Assembly (NCBI RefSeq): GCF_030067815.1
Contig: NZ_CP125968.1
Location: forward strand, 2,658,001 to 2,722,000
DNA: 64,000 nucleotides
Source of the DNA: Sporosarcina thermotolerans
Lineage (GTDB): Bacteria; Bacillota; Bacilli; Bacillales_A; Planococcaceae
Reading direction: 5' to 3'
Shown: in pieces, positions 1-9,234 of the stretch
Layout of the letters: each line of letters starts with the position of its first letter
Numbering within the stretch: the stretch's first letter is position 1
Translations under genes and position numbers: made by a program
The notes under the pieces: model-generated
The model's database searches: none
Told to the model about the DNA's origin: nothing
The model's input: only the letters and a program-made list of their open reading frames with translations

Positions 1-1201
1 GAATATTTCTCAACCGCTGGGAAACGAAGCTCATAATAAGCGTCCTGTTCCACAGCTTTCATGAAGTCATCTGTCAATGTAACTGAAATATTAGCACCAG
101 TTAGGAACTCTGGATTGTTAACGGAATAAGTTCCTCCGTCACGTAATTTTGTTTCAGCGTCTCTTAAGATTGCTTCGTTGAAACCGCCATACCAGGGATT
201 GTCCGATAATTAAGGATTCCTTGGTACATCGCTTCTTCTTGTGTAGTAAGCGGTTTGAATTTCAGTTTTTCATTTGCAAGTTTCTTAATCAATTCGTCTT
301 CTGTATTTTCAATAAGATACCGCAGAATCCTTGGATTTTGCATTTTCGAAATGATGAATTCGTAAATGTCAGGGTGCCAGTCCGCCAACATAATCATCTG
401 GGCACCACGTCTTGATCCACCTTGTTCGACAAGATGTGTCAATTTTGCGATGTCATCGAGCCATGATACTGACCCGGATGATTTTCCGTTGACGCCGCGT
501 GCTAATGTATTTCTTGGACGTAATGTCGAACCATTCGTTCCAACACCGCCGCCACGGCTCATTATTTCCATTACTTGCTTACGGTGATCAGAAATGCCTT
601 CGCGTGAATCCGCAACAAACGGCATTACATAACAGTTGAAAAACGTTACTTCAGTACCCGAACCGGCTCCATATAATACACGGCCTGCAGGGATAAAATT
701 CAAATTCGACAATTGTCCGTAAAACTTGTCGAAAGATGCTTTACGTTGTTCTTCTGTCTTTTCAACAGATGCAAGCCCTGTTGCATTCCGTTTAGCAATC
801 TGTTCGTAGAACACTTCAAGTGGTTTTTCAATCACATCGATTGGTCTTGTAATAATTCCGGTTTCCATGCTTTCGGGATTGTCGATTGCACTACGGTATT
901 CTTTTTCGATCCAAATATCTGCTTTTCGATTCTTTTCATCAAGTGCTGTGATGAAGCCAAGCCCTCTTGCTGGAAATTTCGGATCTTCCTTCACTGTCAG
1001 AACAACGAAATCACCAACTTTAAGTGTTTTCTTTTCGATATCCTTGAAGGAATACCGGTCAATCATGACAAGTCGGGATACCCCACTGTGTTCGATTTTC
1101 ATATCTTCTGTAATTGGATGTACTTGCGGGAATTCGACAATATCTGCATTCAACCGCGTCTTGTCCAGAATCGGTTCTTGATGCTTTGAAACAATTACCA
1201 T
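1..1201 (-). CDS. nrdJ: Class II (adenosylcobalamin-dependent) ribonucleotide reductase, N-terminal part; frameshifted and cut by the window edge
   Basis: Reduces ribonucleotides to deoxyribonucleotides with adenosylcobalamin, so works with or without oxygen (family knowledge). Translation from the ATG at 1201, behind GAAGGAGG, shows the RNR barrel features FNCYVMPF (conserved Cys near residue 190) and SRGGGVGTN. The frame hits a stop at about 164 just after IPGMAV, but another frame continues at once with GGFNEAILRD and TYSVNNPEFLTGANIS to the window edge, the expected RNR continuation. One base is missing between about 181 and 197. The gene runs out of the window at its 3' side. No cobalamin riboswitch is visible upstream; control looks NrdR-type. 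Confidence 0.9.
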
Positions 1202-1235
1202 TAACGCATCCTCCTTCTGGTGATATATTTTATAG

Positions 1236-1286
1236 CAACACAACATGTTGTGTTGAATCTATTCCCTAATCTACTACATATTGAAA
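1236..1286 (-). promoter_or_regulatory. Two NrdR boxes upstream of nrdJ
   Basis: A perfect 20-bp palindrome, CAACACAACATGTTGTGTTG, lies at 1236-1255, and its inner 16 bp (1238-1253) fits the NrdR-box pattern acaCwAtATaTwGtgt. A second match with core CTACATATTG sits at 1271-1286. Centres are 1245.5 and 1278.5, 33 bp apart, about three helical turns, as known for paired NrdR sites. A possible minus-strand -10 (TATAAA, 1228-1233) follows directly, so a bound repressor would cover the promoter. The ATP/dATP-sensing repressor itself is not in the window. Confidence 0.7.
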
Positions 1287-1566
1287 CACGCTGCAATAAA
1301 AACATTTCGACATGAGAAATAAAAAAGTTGATATCATGCAGTTTGCATTGAAAAATAATCCGAAAGTTCCAGTCTATTCGCCGTTCTGAATCTGAACAAC
1401 ACCTCATTAAGGACTAAACTATCGCCCGCTTACACACGGAGTTTTACACCATTCATTTTTCAAAACAATATTTCTATAATACCATGAAGTCTTCATACGT
1501 ATAAGTATTGATTTTTACAAACTTCGACAAATGGCGGTTTTATAAATTACCATTGTTTTATTTCCA
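1287..1566. other. Intergenic stretch without recognised gene
   Basis: AT-rich spacer between the divergent nrdJ and yqhL-like genes. Apart from the NrdR boxes on its left edge and the yqhL promoter on its right edge, I see no open frame with a ribosome site, no strong hairpin and no repeat. Confidence 0.6.
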
Positions 1567-1595
1567 TTGAACAAGTGACAGTCATTCTATATAAT
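1567..1595 (+). promoter_or_regulatory. SigA-type promoter for the rhodanese gene
   Basis: TTGAAC at 1567-1572, a 17-bp spacer, and a perfect TATAAT at 1590-1595. A ribosome site (GAAGGGG) and the GTG start at 1625 follow. Confidence 0.75.
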
Positions 1596-1624
1596 AAAAC
1601 TATATATAGAAGGGGAAAGCGGTT

Positions 1625-2005
1625 GTGAGTAATTATTATGTTTCAGGTGCAGTTTTACTAATTTTGATATTATATATCGTAATCACAATGGTCCGTTTAC
1701 GAAAAGCTGTTACCAATTTAACGCAAGAGCAATTTATCGAAGGGTACCGTAAAGCCCAATTGGTTGATGTTAGAGAGCCCAAGGATTATGAAGCGGGACA
1801 TATTTTAGGTGCACGTAATATCCCTTATTCCCAATTTCGTCAGCGCTACAAAGAGATCCGTCCGGACAAGCCTGTTTACTTGTATGACCAAAACACTGGG
1901 AAAAGTTCCCGTGCTGCTTTATTCCTTAAGAAAAAGGATTATACTCAACTTTACCAATTGCAAGGCGGGTTCCGCACTTGGACAGGAAAAGTGAAAAGCA
2001 AGTAA
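1625..2005 (+). CDS. yqhL: Membrane-anchored rhodanese-like protein, YqhL type, lacking the catalytic Cys
   Basis: 126 residues: one N-terminal membrane segment (about 5-22) and a cytoplasmic rhodanese fold with the typical VDVREPKDYEAGHI and YQLQGGFRTW stretches. Start is GTG at 1625 after GAAGGGG. The active-site loop reads VYLYDQNTGKSSRAA: where sulfurtransferases have Cys (YC...R), this protein has Asp. Sulfur transfer is therefore unlikely; a binding or scaffolding role is inference. Position next to the gcv operon matches yqhL of Bacillus. It has its own promoter and a terminator directly after. Confidence 0.8.
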   Translation: MSNYYVSGAVLLILILYIVITMVRLRKAVTNLTQEQFIEGYRKAQLVDVREPKDYEAGHILGARNIPYSQFRQRYKEIRPDKPVYLYDQNTGKSSRAALFLKKKDYTQLYQLQGGFRTWTGKVKSK

Positions 2006-2029
2006 CTAAATACAAAATACAACCAGTTT

Positions 2030-2055
2030 AAGTTCTTCCTTTGGAGGAACTTTTT
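2030..2055 (+). terminator. Rho-independent terminator after yqhL
   Basis: AAGTTCTTCC, a TTT loop, GGAGGAACTT then a T run. The stem has one G-T pair. Confidence 0.7.
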
Positions 2056-2084
2056 CTATAACTAAAAAATGAATGGAGACCTTA

Positions 2085-3362
2085 ATGGATAACCAACAAT
2101 CCTTTACTTTATTACCAATCGAGAAATTATTTAATGACTCGCATCCTAACTTTGAAAACTACGCATTCGTTATGAGGAAAGTCATTGAACGCCTTAATGC
2201 ACGGAAAATGCAAGACTGGAAAATCATTCAGGCAGAAGAGCTTATTTCACATGCGGAATCCGTCATTGATGAATTAATGAAAAAAGGGAAATTGCATTTC
2301 GAATCATTGGGGCATATATATGGCACACGTCCGTCTGGGAAAGTCGAAAAAACCGAATCAGATCGGGCTTTCGAATTACGCGTTTCTGAAACAATCGAAA
2401 ATCAGCTGCTCTATTTCCCCGAATACGAAGTGGCCTTTGCACAATTTCTCTATTATGTAGACAGCGGGACCACCTGGCCGGAGCACCATATCATTGCCCC
2501 AACACCTGCAAAAGTGCTGAATTTCATAAATGATGTAAACCGATTACAGCGTGAACTGATGAAAACGACAATCACTTATTTGGTCGATACGGATAGTGGT
2601 GTTGTGAAAAAGAGCTTTGCGCAAGATAATACGATTGATCGAGCTGACGTATTTCTTGAGGAAACAATCAAAAACGATATATATCGTTCCGTGGATGAAT
2701 TCTTCAAAAACGATGGGAACTTCTATAAAGAATACGGTCTCCCATATAAACGCGGTATTCTTTTACACGGTGCTCCAGGCAACGGAAAAACGACTCTCGT
2801 CCGCTCAATCACCGGTTCAACGTCAGCCCCTGTCATCTATTGGCAGATTACAGAACATACGGGTAGTTATTCAGTTGAAGAAGTGTTCAATACTGTAGCG
2901 AGGATGGCGCCTGCGATTCTTGTCATTGAAGATATCGATTCAATGCCGGAGCATACGCGAAGCACATTCCTGAATACATTGGATGGCGCACGGGTGCGTG
3001 ATGGACTTTTCATCATCGGGACGACCAATTATCCTGAACGAATTGACCCAGCCCTTATCAATCGCGCAGGACGCTTTGATAGCACATACGAAATCCCGTC
3101 CCCTACTGCAGAAGTAAGAAGGGCCTATTTAAAACAACTCGACATCAAAAACCTTTTCAATGATGAACAACTTGACGATATGGCAAACCGAACAAGAGGG
3201 TTATCGATTTCCCAATTGAACGAGTTATACATGTCAATCGCGATAAGCTTCCACTACGATGGAATGATTGTCTATCAGCGCAGAATTGAAGATCTTCAAA
3301 AACAACACAGACGGTCTTCAAAAGGAGAATGGGATCAAAATGGTGGATCCATCGGATTTTAA
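2085..3362 (+). CDS. AAA-family ATPase of unknown function
   Basis: 425 residues from the ATG at 2085, chosen because GGAGA sits 7 bp upstream; an in-frame ATG at 2073 overlaps that site. A single C-terminal AAA module is seen: Walker A GAPGNGKT (about 229-236), Walker B AILVIEDIDS (about 277-286), sensor-1 GTTNYPERID, and an arginine-finger region INRAGRFD. The N-terminal about 200 residues match no domain I recognise and show no membrane segment or zinc site. The core resembles CDC48/Bcs1-type remodelling ATPases. It stands alone between yqhL and gcvPB, genes that adjoin in Bacillus, so it looks like a lineage-specific insertion. Substrate unknown. Confidence 0.75.
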   Translation: MDNQQSFTLLPIEKLFNDSHPNFENYAFVMRKVIERLNARKMQDWKIIQAEELISHAESVIDELMKKGKLHFESLGHIYGTRPSGKVEKTESDRAFELRVSETIENQLLYFPEYEVAFAQFLYYVDSGTTWPEHHIIAPTPAKVLNFINDVNRLQRELMKTTITYLVDTDSGVVKKSFAQDNTIDRADVFLEETIKNDIYRSVDEFFKNDGNFYKEYGLPYKRGILLHGAPGNGKTTLVRSITGSTSAPVIYWQITEHTGSYSVEEVFNTVARMAPAILVIEDIDSMPEHTRSTFLNTLDGARVRDGLFIIGTTNYPERIDPALINRAGRFDSTYEIPSPTAEVRRAYLKQLDIKNLFNDEQLDDMANRTRGLSISQLNELYMSIAISFHYDGMIVYQRRIEDLQKQHRRSSKGEWDQNGGSIGF

Positions 3363-3378
3363 TCTGTGAGTTAAAAGG

Positions 3379-3412
3379 AAAGGAGAGCCCCATTTTCGGG
3401 ACTCTCCTTTTG
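3379..3412. terminator. Bidirectional terminator between the AAA ATPase and gcvPB
   Basis: AAAGGAGAGCCCC, a 6-nt loop, GGGACTCTCCTTT. The stem is nearly perfect, with A/T runs on both sides, and serves the two convergent genes. Confidence 0.8.
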
Positions 3413-3423
3413 CATTTCACTTA

Positions 3424-4902
3424 TTATGCATTTACAAGATCTTCTTCTTTGATGTAGCGCAATACCGGTTGACGAGCTGCTTTCGTTTCGTCAAGACGGT
3501 TGATGACAGTCGTATGTGGAGCTTCCTGAACGATTTCAGGAGTCTCTTCAACTTCCTTCGCAATTTGAATCATTGCATCGATGAATGAATCAAGCGTTTC
3601 CTTCGATTCTGTTTCAGTCGGCTCGATCATCATTCCTTCTTCAACATTCAACGGGAAGTAGATTGTTGGTGGATGGAAACCGAAGTCTAACAGACGTTTT
3701 GCCATATCCAAAGTACGGACACCCAATTTCTTTTGACGACGGCCGGAAAGAACAAACTCATGCATACAATGTTGTGTATACGGCAGATCGAAATAAGGCT
3801 GTAACTTGCGCATCATATAGTTCGCGTTTAATACCGCATATTCCGTAACGGCCTTCAAACCATCTGGACCCATGGAACGGATATATGTGTATGCACGTAA
3901 ATAGATGCCGAAGTTGCCGTAAAACGGTTTAACTCGTCCGATTGACTGTGGACGGTCAAATTCGAATGTATATTTATCGTCTTTCTTCACAAGTACCGGT
4001 TTCGGTAGGAATGGTGCTAATTCACTTGTTACACCGACAGGGCCTGAACCTGGGCCACCGCCACCGTGAGGACCAGTGAACGTCTTATGCAAGTTCAAGT
4101 GAACAGCATCAAAGCCCATATCTCCCGGGCGTACTTTTGCCATGATCGCATTCAGGTTAGCGCCGTCATAGTACATCTTACCGCCAACTCCATGTACGAT
4201 TTCAGCAATTTCAAGAACATCTCTTTCGAAAAGCCCAAGTGTATTTGGGTTCGTCAACATAAATGCTGCTGTGTCTTGATCAACCTTCGTTTTCAAATCT
4301 TCAATATCTACTAATCCGAATTCATTCGTCTTAATCGTAACTGTATCAAATCCAGCAACAGTTGCAGAAGCAGGATTCGTTCCGTGAGCGGAATCCGGCA
4401 CAAGAACTTTTGTACGGTTGCCTTCTCCGTTTGCTTCATGGAATGCACGGATCATCATTAATGCAGTCCACTCACCATGTGCACCTGCTGCTGGTTGAAG
4501 TGTCACTTCATCCATACCAGTAATTTCAGAAAGATGCTGTTGAAGGTCATACATCATTTCCATTGCACCTTGGACCGTCGATTCATCTTGTAAAGGGTGA
4601 ATGTTCGCGAATCCAGGGATACGTGCAACAGCTTCATTAATTTTAGGGTTATATTTCATTGTACATGATCCAAGCGGATAGAAACCTGTGTCAACACCAT
4701 GGTTACGGTTGGATAAGGCTGTGTAATGGCGCATAATATCAAGCTCAGAAACTTCAGGAAGATCAGCCGATTCCTCCCTTAGAAATCCATTTGGCAAATG
4801 GCTGGACAAATCGATTTCCGGCACATCAAGTTCAGTCAGACTATATCCGATTCGACCTTCTTTTGTAATTTCAAAAATTAGCGGTTGGTTATCTTTATGC
4901 AT
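3424..4902 (-). CDS. gcvPB: Glycine dehydrogenase (decarboxylating) subunit 2, P-protein
   Basis: C-terminal half of the split P-protein; with GcvPA it decarboxylates glycine on PLP and passes aminomethyl to lipoyl-H protein. 492 residues. The PLP-lysine motif [18 protein letters not shown] lies near residues 270-287, and the family N-terminus [11 protein letters not shown] fixes the start at 4902. The start ATGCATAA overlaps the end of gcvPA by 8 nt, implying translational coupling; GGAGG precedes it. Last gene of the riboswitch-controlled operon. Confidence 0.95.
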   Translation of the reverse strand: MHKDNQPLIFEITKEGRIGYSLTELDVPEIDLSSHLPNGFLREESADLPEVSELDIMRHYTALSNRNHGVDTGFYPLGSCTMKYNPKINEAVARIPGFANIHPLQDESTVQGAMEMMYDLQQHLSEITGMDEVTLQPAAGAHGEWTALMMIRAFHEANGEGNRTKVLVPDSAHGTNPASATVAGFDTVTIKTNEFGLVDIEDLKTKVDQDTAAFMLTNPNTLGLFERDVLEIAEIVHGVGGKMYYDGANLNAIMAKVRPGDMGFDAVHLNLHKTFTGPHGGGGPGSGPVGVTSELAPFLPKPVLVKKDDKYTFEFDRPQSIGRVKPFYGNFGIYLRAYTYIRSMGPDGLKAVTEYAVLNANYMMRKLQPYFDLPYTQHCMHEFVLSGRRQKKLGVRTLDMAKRLLDFGFHPPTIYFPLNVEEGMMIEPTETESKETLDSFIDAMIQIAKEVEETPEIVQEAPHTTVINRLDETKAARQPVLRYIKEEDLVNA

Positions 4903-6247
4903 GAAGGGCCTCCATTTCCTGCACAAGTGCATCGATTTCTTCTTTTGTACGCTGTTCAGTGACTGCGATCAAACAATGGTTGGATAGCTCAGGATATGTC
5001 AAACCAAGATCATATCCACCGATGATTCCTTTATCAAGAAGTTTAGCGTTCATCTCTTTTACAGACTTGTTAACTGCAACAACAATTTCATTGAAATGCG
5101 CTCCACCGAATTTCACTTCAAAACCTGCTTTTTCAAATGCACTTTTCGCATAAGCCGTTTTCGCGATATTTTGGTAGGCGATTTCTTTCGTACCGACTTT
5201 ACCTAAAGCAGTCATCGCAACAGAAGCTGCAAGAGCATTCAATGCTTGGTTCGAACAGATATTGGATGTCGCTTTGTCACGACGGATATGCTGCTCCCTT
5301 GCTTGAAGCGTCAATACATAACCGCGTCTACCTTCTTCGTCAGTCGTTTCCCCTACTAATCGGCCCGGCATTTTTCTCATCAACTTTTTCGTTGATGCGA
5401 AATAACCACAATGCGGTCCGCCAAATTGTTCAGCAATGCCGAATGGTTGAGCGTCCCCTACAGTAATGTCTGCACCCAATTTTCCTGGAGGCGTCAACAC
5501 ACCAAGAGCAAGAGGGTTCGCTGAGACGACGAGCAATCCACCTTTGTCATGAGCCATTTCACCGATTTTTTGAATATCTTCAACTTGTCCAAAGAAGTTA
5601 GGATATTGTACGAGTACACCCGCTGTATTGTCATCGAGTAATTCTTCAAGCTGCGCCATATCCGTCACACCGTCTTTTTGCGGGATAGTCACAACTTCGA
5701 TATATTGTCCAGCCGCATAAGCCGTAACTACGTCACGAGATTCAGGATGCACTGTTTCAGAAACAAGAATTTTCTTGCGGCGTGTATGACCTGCTGCCAT
5801 AGTCCCGGCTTCTGCAAGTGCAGTTCCGCCGTCATACATGGAGGAGTTCGCAATGTCCATGCCAGTCAATTCACAAATCATTGTTTGGAATTCGAAAATC
5901 GCTTGCAATTCACCTTGTGAAATTTCAGGCTGATATGGTGTATAAGCCGTGTAAAACTCGGAACGTGAAATTACATGGTCAACGATGATTGGCTTGTAAT
6001 GATCATAAACACCAGCTCCAAGGAATGATGCATATGTACGAGCATCAGCATTCTTAGCCGCAAGTTGAGCAAGTTCCTTCGTCAATGCCGATTCAGATTT
6101 TGCCTTCTTAATATTCAATTCACCCTTAAAACGGGCTTTTTCGGGAATATCTTCAAAAAGTTCATCAACCGTCGCAACGCCGATTGTTGACAGCATTTCT
6201 TCGCGATCTTTATCCGTCATAGGAATATAACGATGCTTGAGCTTCAT
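4895..6247 (-). CDS. gcvPA: Glycine dehydrogenase (decarboxylating) subunit 1, P-protein
   Basis: N-terminal half of the split P-protein (450 residues), partner of GcvPB in the cytoplasmic glycine cleavage complex. It shows [16 protein letters not shown] at the start, [12 protein letters not shown], and the glycine-rich [12 protein letters not shown]. The ATG at 6247 is preferred because GAGGAG lies about 10 bp upstream; an in-frame ATG at 6268 would overlap that ribosome site. It begins 25 bp after gcvT. Confidence 0.95.
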   Translation of the reverse strand: MKLKHRYIPMTDKDREEMLSTIGVATVDELFEDIPEKARFKGELNIKKAKSESALTKELAQLAAKNADARTYASFLGAGVYDHYKPIIVDHVISRSEFYTAYTPYQPEISQGELQAIFEFQTMICELTGMDIANSSMYDGGTALAEAGTMAAGHTRRKKILVSETVHPESRDVVTAYAAGQYIEVVTIPQKDGVTDMAQLEELLDDNTAGVLVQYPNFFGQVEDIQKIGEMAHDKGGLLVVSANPLALGVLTPPGKLGADITVGDAQPFGIAEQFGGPHCGYFASTKKLMRKMPGRLVGETTDEEGRRGYVLTLQAREQHIRRDKATSNICSNQALNALAASVAMTALGKVGTKEIAYQNIAKTAYAKSAFEKAGFEVKFGGAHFNEIVVAVNKSVKEMNAKLLDKGIIGGYDLGLTYPELSNHCLIAVTEQRTKEEIDALVQEMEALHA

Positions 6248-6272
6248 GTCCACATATCTCCTCTTCATTCAA

Positions 6273-7376
6273 TTATCGTTTATAAAATGGTGTTGCAATT
6301 AATACTGCTTTCAAACGTTTTCCTCGAATTTCAACCTCTACTTCTGTTCCAACAGCAGTATGTTCAGTTGCAAGTAGTGCGAAACCGATATTCTTTTTCA
6401 ATGTAGGCGATTGTGTACCAGTAGTAACTTCACCGATTTCCTGATCACCGACATACACTTTATAGCCAGTACGTGGAATTCCTTTATCAATCATTTCAAG
6501 GCCGACAAGTTTTCTTGATACGCCTTCTTCTTTTTGTCTTGCAAGTTCTTCTTTTCCTATGAAATCGACTTCTTTATTCAACTTCACAACAAAGCCTAAG
6601 CCTGCTTCAAGTGGTGAAATATCTTTCGATAATTCCTGACCATAAAGAGGTAACCCAGCCTCAAAACGAAGAGTATCACGTGAACCTAATCCAGCAGGTA
6701 CAACGCCTTCTTCATTGCCTGCGTTCAGGATGATCGGCCAAAGGGCAACAATGGATTCTGGAGACCCATAAATTTCAAAGCCATCTTCACCTGTATAACC
6801 TGTACGGGAAATAAGGACATTGTGTCCAGAAACATCGACATTCTCTTTAAAACGGAAGAATTTGATTTCATCTAAAGGTTGAGATGTCAATTTCTGCAGG
6901 ACTTCCTGCGCTTTTGGTCCTTGTAAAGCGATCAAACCAAATTCGTCTGAACGGTCTTCAATAACTACATCATCAGTTACATATTTCTTCATCCACTCAA
7001 CGTCTTTTTCAATGTTTGAAGCATTTACGACCAATAAATAGTCATTATCTTTTCTTTTATAGATTAATAGATCATCTACGGTTCCGCCGTTCTCATAGCA
7101 CATTGCAGTATATTGCGCCTGACCGTCCTTCAGTTTTGAAACATCATTCGTAACAAGCTTTTGCAAGTAATTTAGAGCACGATCTCCGGATACGAAGACT
7201 TCACCCATATGCGATACATCAAATAGACCTGCTTTTGTTCGAACCGCTTCATGTTCAGCTTTAATGCTTGAGAATTGAACTGGCAATTCCCAACCGCCGA
7301 AATCGATTGTTTTACCGCCATACTCCTTATAGCTATCAAAAAGCGCGGTACGTTTTAAAGTTTCTGTCACAGCCAT
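6273..7376 (-). CDS. gcvT: Aminomethyltransferase (glycine cleavage T-protein)
   Basis: Moves the methylene group from aminomethyl-lipoyl-H protein to tetrahydrofolate, releasing ammonia. 367 residues from the ATG at 7376 behind AAGGGGGAAT. Seen motifs are [26 protein letters not shown] (near residue 50), [11 protein letters not shown] and [13 protein letters not shown]. The frame stays open further upstream but runs through the riboswitch and terminator, so the longer start is rejected. First gene of gcvT-gcvPA-gcvPB. Confidence 0.95.
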   Translation of the reverse strand: MAVTETLKRTALFDSYKEYGGKTIDFGGWELPVQFSSIKAEHEAVRTKAGLFDVSHMGEVFVSGDRALNYLQKLVTNDVSKLKDGQAQYTAMCYENGGTVDDLLIYKRKDNDYLLVVNASNIEKDVEWMKKYVTDDVVIEDRSDEFGLIALQGPKAQEVLQKLTSQPLDEIKFFRFKENVDVSGHNVLISRTGYTGEDGFEIYGSPESIVALWPIILNAGNEEGVVPAGLGSRDTLRFEAGLPLYGQELSKDISPLEAGLGFVVKLNKEVDFIGKEELARQKEEGVSRKLVGLEMIDKGIPRTGYKVYVGDQEIGEVTTGTQSPTLKKNIGFALLATEHTAVGTEVEVEIRGKRLKAVLIATPFYKR

Positions 7377-7396
7377 ATTCCCCCTTAGATAATTGA

Positions 7397-7440
7397 TAAA
7401 AAAAGACAGAAGTCCCCTTAATAATAAGAGAACCTCTGTC
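7397..7440 (-). terminator. Riboswitch expression-platform terminator
   Basis: GACAGAGGTTCTCTT pairs with AAGGGGACTTCTGTC, followed by seven T on the minus strand. It begins at the end of the second glycine aptamer, so glycine binding would plausibly prevent it, giving an ON switch as in other gcvT leaders. Confidence 0.85.
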
Positions 7441-7600
7441 CATGTACCTGAAAGTTTGACCTTGCGGCTTTCCTCGTTGGTGGCCGTTAATATGGCGCTC
7501 TCCAGAGATGCGTCATGGATGGTCTTTTTACCTGAGAGATTCATAACCTTAGTTACTTGCTCCTTCGGCGACGCCCGATGCGTGCTCTCCCCAATCCAAT
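7437..7600 (-). promoter_or_regulatory. Tandem glycine riboswitch (two gcvT aptamers)
   Basis: Two glycine-aptamer modules lie in series on the minus strand. The first has GGGGAGAGC (7591-7583) and the closing CTCTCAGGTAAAAAGACC; the second has GGAGAGCG (7503-7496) and ACTTTCAGGTACATGGACAGAGG split across its final stem. These are the hallmark conserved segments of the class. The terminator and gcvT follow directly. The element turns on glycine catabolism when glycine is plentiful (known for the class). Confidence 0.95.
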
Positions 7601-7670
7601 CATCCGCGATATGCTGTTAAGTGTTAGGTATCTGAAAAAATTCTGGCAACTACATGCCCTTTCGCCTTAT

Positions 7671-7699
7671 ATCTTAACATTTCATAGGTGGAAGCGCAA
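7671..7699 (-). promoter_or_regulatory. SigA-type promoter of the gcv operon
   Basis: Minus-strand TTGCGC (7699-7694), 17-bp spacer, TAAGAT (7676-7671), ending about 70 bp before the first aptamer. Confidence 0.65.
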
Positions 7700-7830
7700 T
7701 CCTTTTTAATGTAACGGTGATTTCACGAACATTTTTTATAAAACATTGTAAAACGTTCGTGTTTAACTTGTTCAAATTATTTTTCTACGTCCATTTTCGT
7801 CAAATAACTATAAAATTCATCAATAGGCTA

Positions 7831-8340
7831 TTAATTTTTCAATCGTTCAATCTGAAACGCTATATACTGTGTAATTTCTTTCAATGTTCGATCCGCAGTC
7901 TCAACTTTAATATGAGCACTTTTGAGATAGAGCGGCATCCTTTGATTGAAAATAGACTCCAACTCACCCCTTGATGACCGTTGAACGATTGGACGGTTGA
8001 TATCCGTGGACACCCTGCGCCAAATATCACGGAAATTAGCATTCAAATAAAAGACAAGGCCTGTCTTTCTCATAATACTTCTATTTTCCTCACGCATCGC
8101 CACTCCCCCGCCTGTGGCAATAATACAAAACTCATCATGAAAACTCCGTAAAAAATTCGTTTCCATTTCCCGAAAACTCTCTTCCCCATACGTTTCGAAT
8201 ATTTGGTGTATCGTCATCCCGGTTTGTTCGGAAATCTCAGCATCCATATCATAAAAGGGTATATTCAATAAAGTGCTTAACCGTTTGCCAATTGCACTCT
8301 TTCCACTCCCCATGAAACCGACCAAGTAAACTTTCTTCAT
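7831..8340 (-). CDS. aroK: Shikimate kinase
   Basis: Phosphorylates shikimate to shikimate 3-phosphate in aromatic amino acid synthesis. 169 residues, typical of the family. Walker A GFMGSGKS (about 8-15), the DMDAEI shikimate-binding stretch, the GGGV loop and the lid RPIVQ with a following R are all seen. The start at 8340 gives the family N-terminus MKKVYLVGF, but the ribosome site is weak (GGCGG). It directly follows the comG genes, as in Bacillus. Confidence 0.92.
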   Translation of the reverse strand: MKKVYLVGFMGSGKSAIGKRLSTLLNIPFYDMDAEISEQTGMTIHQIFETYGEESFREMETNFLRSFHDEFCIIATGGGVAMREENRSIMRKTGLVFYLNANFRDIWRRVSTDINRPIVQRSSRGELESIFNQRMPLYLKSAHIKVETADRTLKEITQYIAFQIERLKN

Positions 8341-8344
8341 TATT

Positions 8345-8530
8345 TTAACCGCCTTGCCCCATAATCTTTTTTGTTTCCTTTTCGTAATACGTTTCAATTG
8401 AATCGAATGTTCTGTATAAATTACTATGCCATGAAACGAGGGTAAAAAGAAAGAGGCTTACGATAAATAGTAAAATAAGTGCAGCGACAAGGATTATGCC
8501 TTCTTCATTCCGAATACGAGCCAATTGCAA
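8345..8530 (-). CDS. comGG: Short ComGG-like competence protein
   Basis: Only 61 residues from a TTG start at 8530 behind GAGAGGAG. The N-terminus RNEEGIILVAALILLFIVSLFLF is a pilin-like hydrophobic segment and the tail ends YYEKETKKIMGQGG. ComGG of Bacillus is about 120 residues, so this is roughly half length. I found no continuation in another frame before aroK, which starts 4 bp later. Assignment rests on position (last comG gene) and the pilin-like segment. It overlaps the restored end of comGF by 26 nt. Confidence 0.55.
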   Translation of the reverse strand: MQLARIRNEEGIILVAALILLFIVSLFLFTLVSWHSNLYRTFDSIETYYEKETKKIMGQGG

Positions 8531-8947
8531 ATCTCCTCTCCCTTACACTACCGTCTAGCATCTTTACCTTCAAGAGCAATTCATGCCCGTCTACTATGAA
8601 GGTCGTGTTAGCCACATTAGTGAAAAGTGGGATGTAGCCACTATCATGGTTGTTTTCCGGATTAAAGTACCCGCTTGCCCAACTTGAATCTTTCCCCTTT
8701 TGTTGATAAACGATATAGATTGATTCCCTGCAGCTACATTAAAATCCTCAACTTCCAATAATAACGTTTGAAGATCGATTGCAAATAACTCCCATTCGGT
8801 AGCGAAATAATCTTCCAATTGGCGTTCAATAGGTGATTTCCAGTAGAAAAAAAGGACAACAAATTGAAGAAAAATAGCAGCAATCAGTAAATGAAAGATT
8901 GACTCTAAAAACGTGAATCCTTTTTCATTTTTTAAAAGTTTATGCAC
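8505..8947 (-). CDS. comGF: Competence pseudopilin-associated protein ComGF, frameshifted
   Basis: Minor component of the DNA-uptake pseudopilus. The first frame (GTG at 8947) has KNEKGFTFLESIFHLLIA, a type IV pilin-like N-terminus, and runs to TLIRKTTMIV before reading into a stop at 8594. From about 8650 another frame gives GYIPLFTNVANTTFIVDG and ends GSYSE, matching the usual ComGF C-terminal layout. Adding one base near 8645-8652 yields a 147-residue protein of family length. Confidence 0.75.
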
Positions 8948-9234
8948 TTGATAACTTCCGTTTCGATAGATTTATACATGACACAAATGGAATCAGCGTT
9001 AACTGTCCATATATAAGTAACCTCTTCTATACGATTTACTCCTTCACTTAAACCGTATGACTTGTGAAGGATAGCGGCATGATATACGGTTTCGGCAGCA
9101 TGCATTTCCAGTCGTTTCATCTCGAGCCTCGCTGACATATGGGAGTAAAAAGGAAAAAGCGTCCCGAAGATAACCATTACAATACCAAGGGAAAGAATCG
9201 ATTCAGGCCATGAATAGCCATTTTCATTGATCAT
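8932..9234 (-). CDS. comGE: Competence pseudopilin ComGE
   Basis: 100 residues from the ATG at 9234 (GGGAGG 10 bp upstream). The N-terminus NENGYSWPESILSLGIVMVI is pilin-like with the Glu at position 5 of the mature form. It overlaps comGD by 11 nt and comGF by 16 nt, so translation is probably coupled. Named by operon position and the pilin-like start, since minor pseudopilins diverge fast. Confidence 0.75.
   Translation of the reverse strand: MINENGYSWPESILSLGIVMVIFGTLFPFYSHMSARLEMKRLEMHAAETVYHAAILHKSYGLSEGVNRIEEVTYIWTVNADSICVMYKSIETEVIKCINF

Noticed and set aside
713..1189. Plus-strand open frames opposite nrdJ
   Set aside because: They lie wholly antisense to a strongly conserved protein, have no ribosome site, and read as low-complexity Phe/Cys/Ser sequence.
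1287..1566. Cobalamin riboswitch upstream of the B12-dependent reductase
   Set aside because: No B12-box-like conserved segment is visible in the leader, and the NrdR boxes already explain its control.
7377..7544. N-terminal extension of gcvT up to 7544
   Set aside because: The extra frame runs through the riboswitch aptamer and terminator; the ATG at 7376 has a strong ribosome site and the family N-terminus.
8341..8397. Longer start for shikimate kinase
   Set aside because: It would add a Lys/Arg-rich leader absent from the family and overlap comGG heavily; MKKVYLVGF at 8340 is the normal start.
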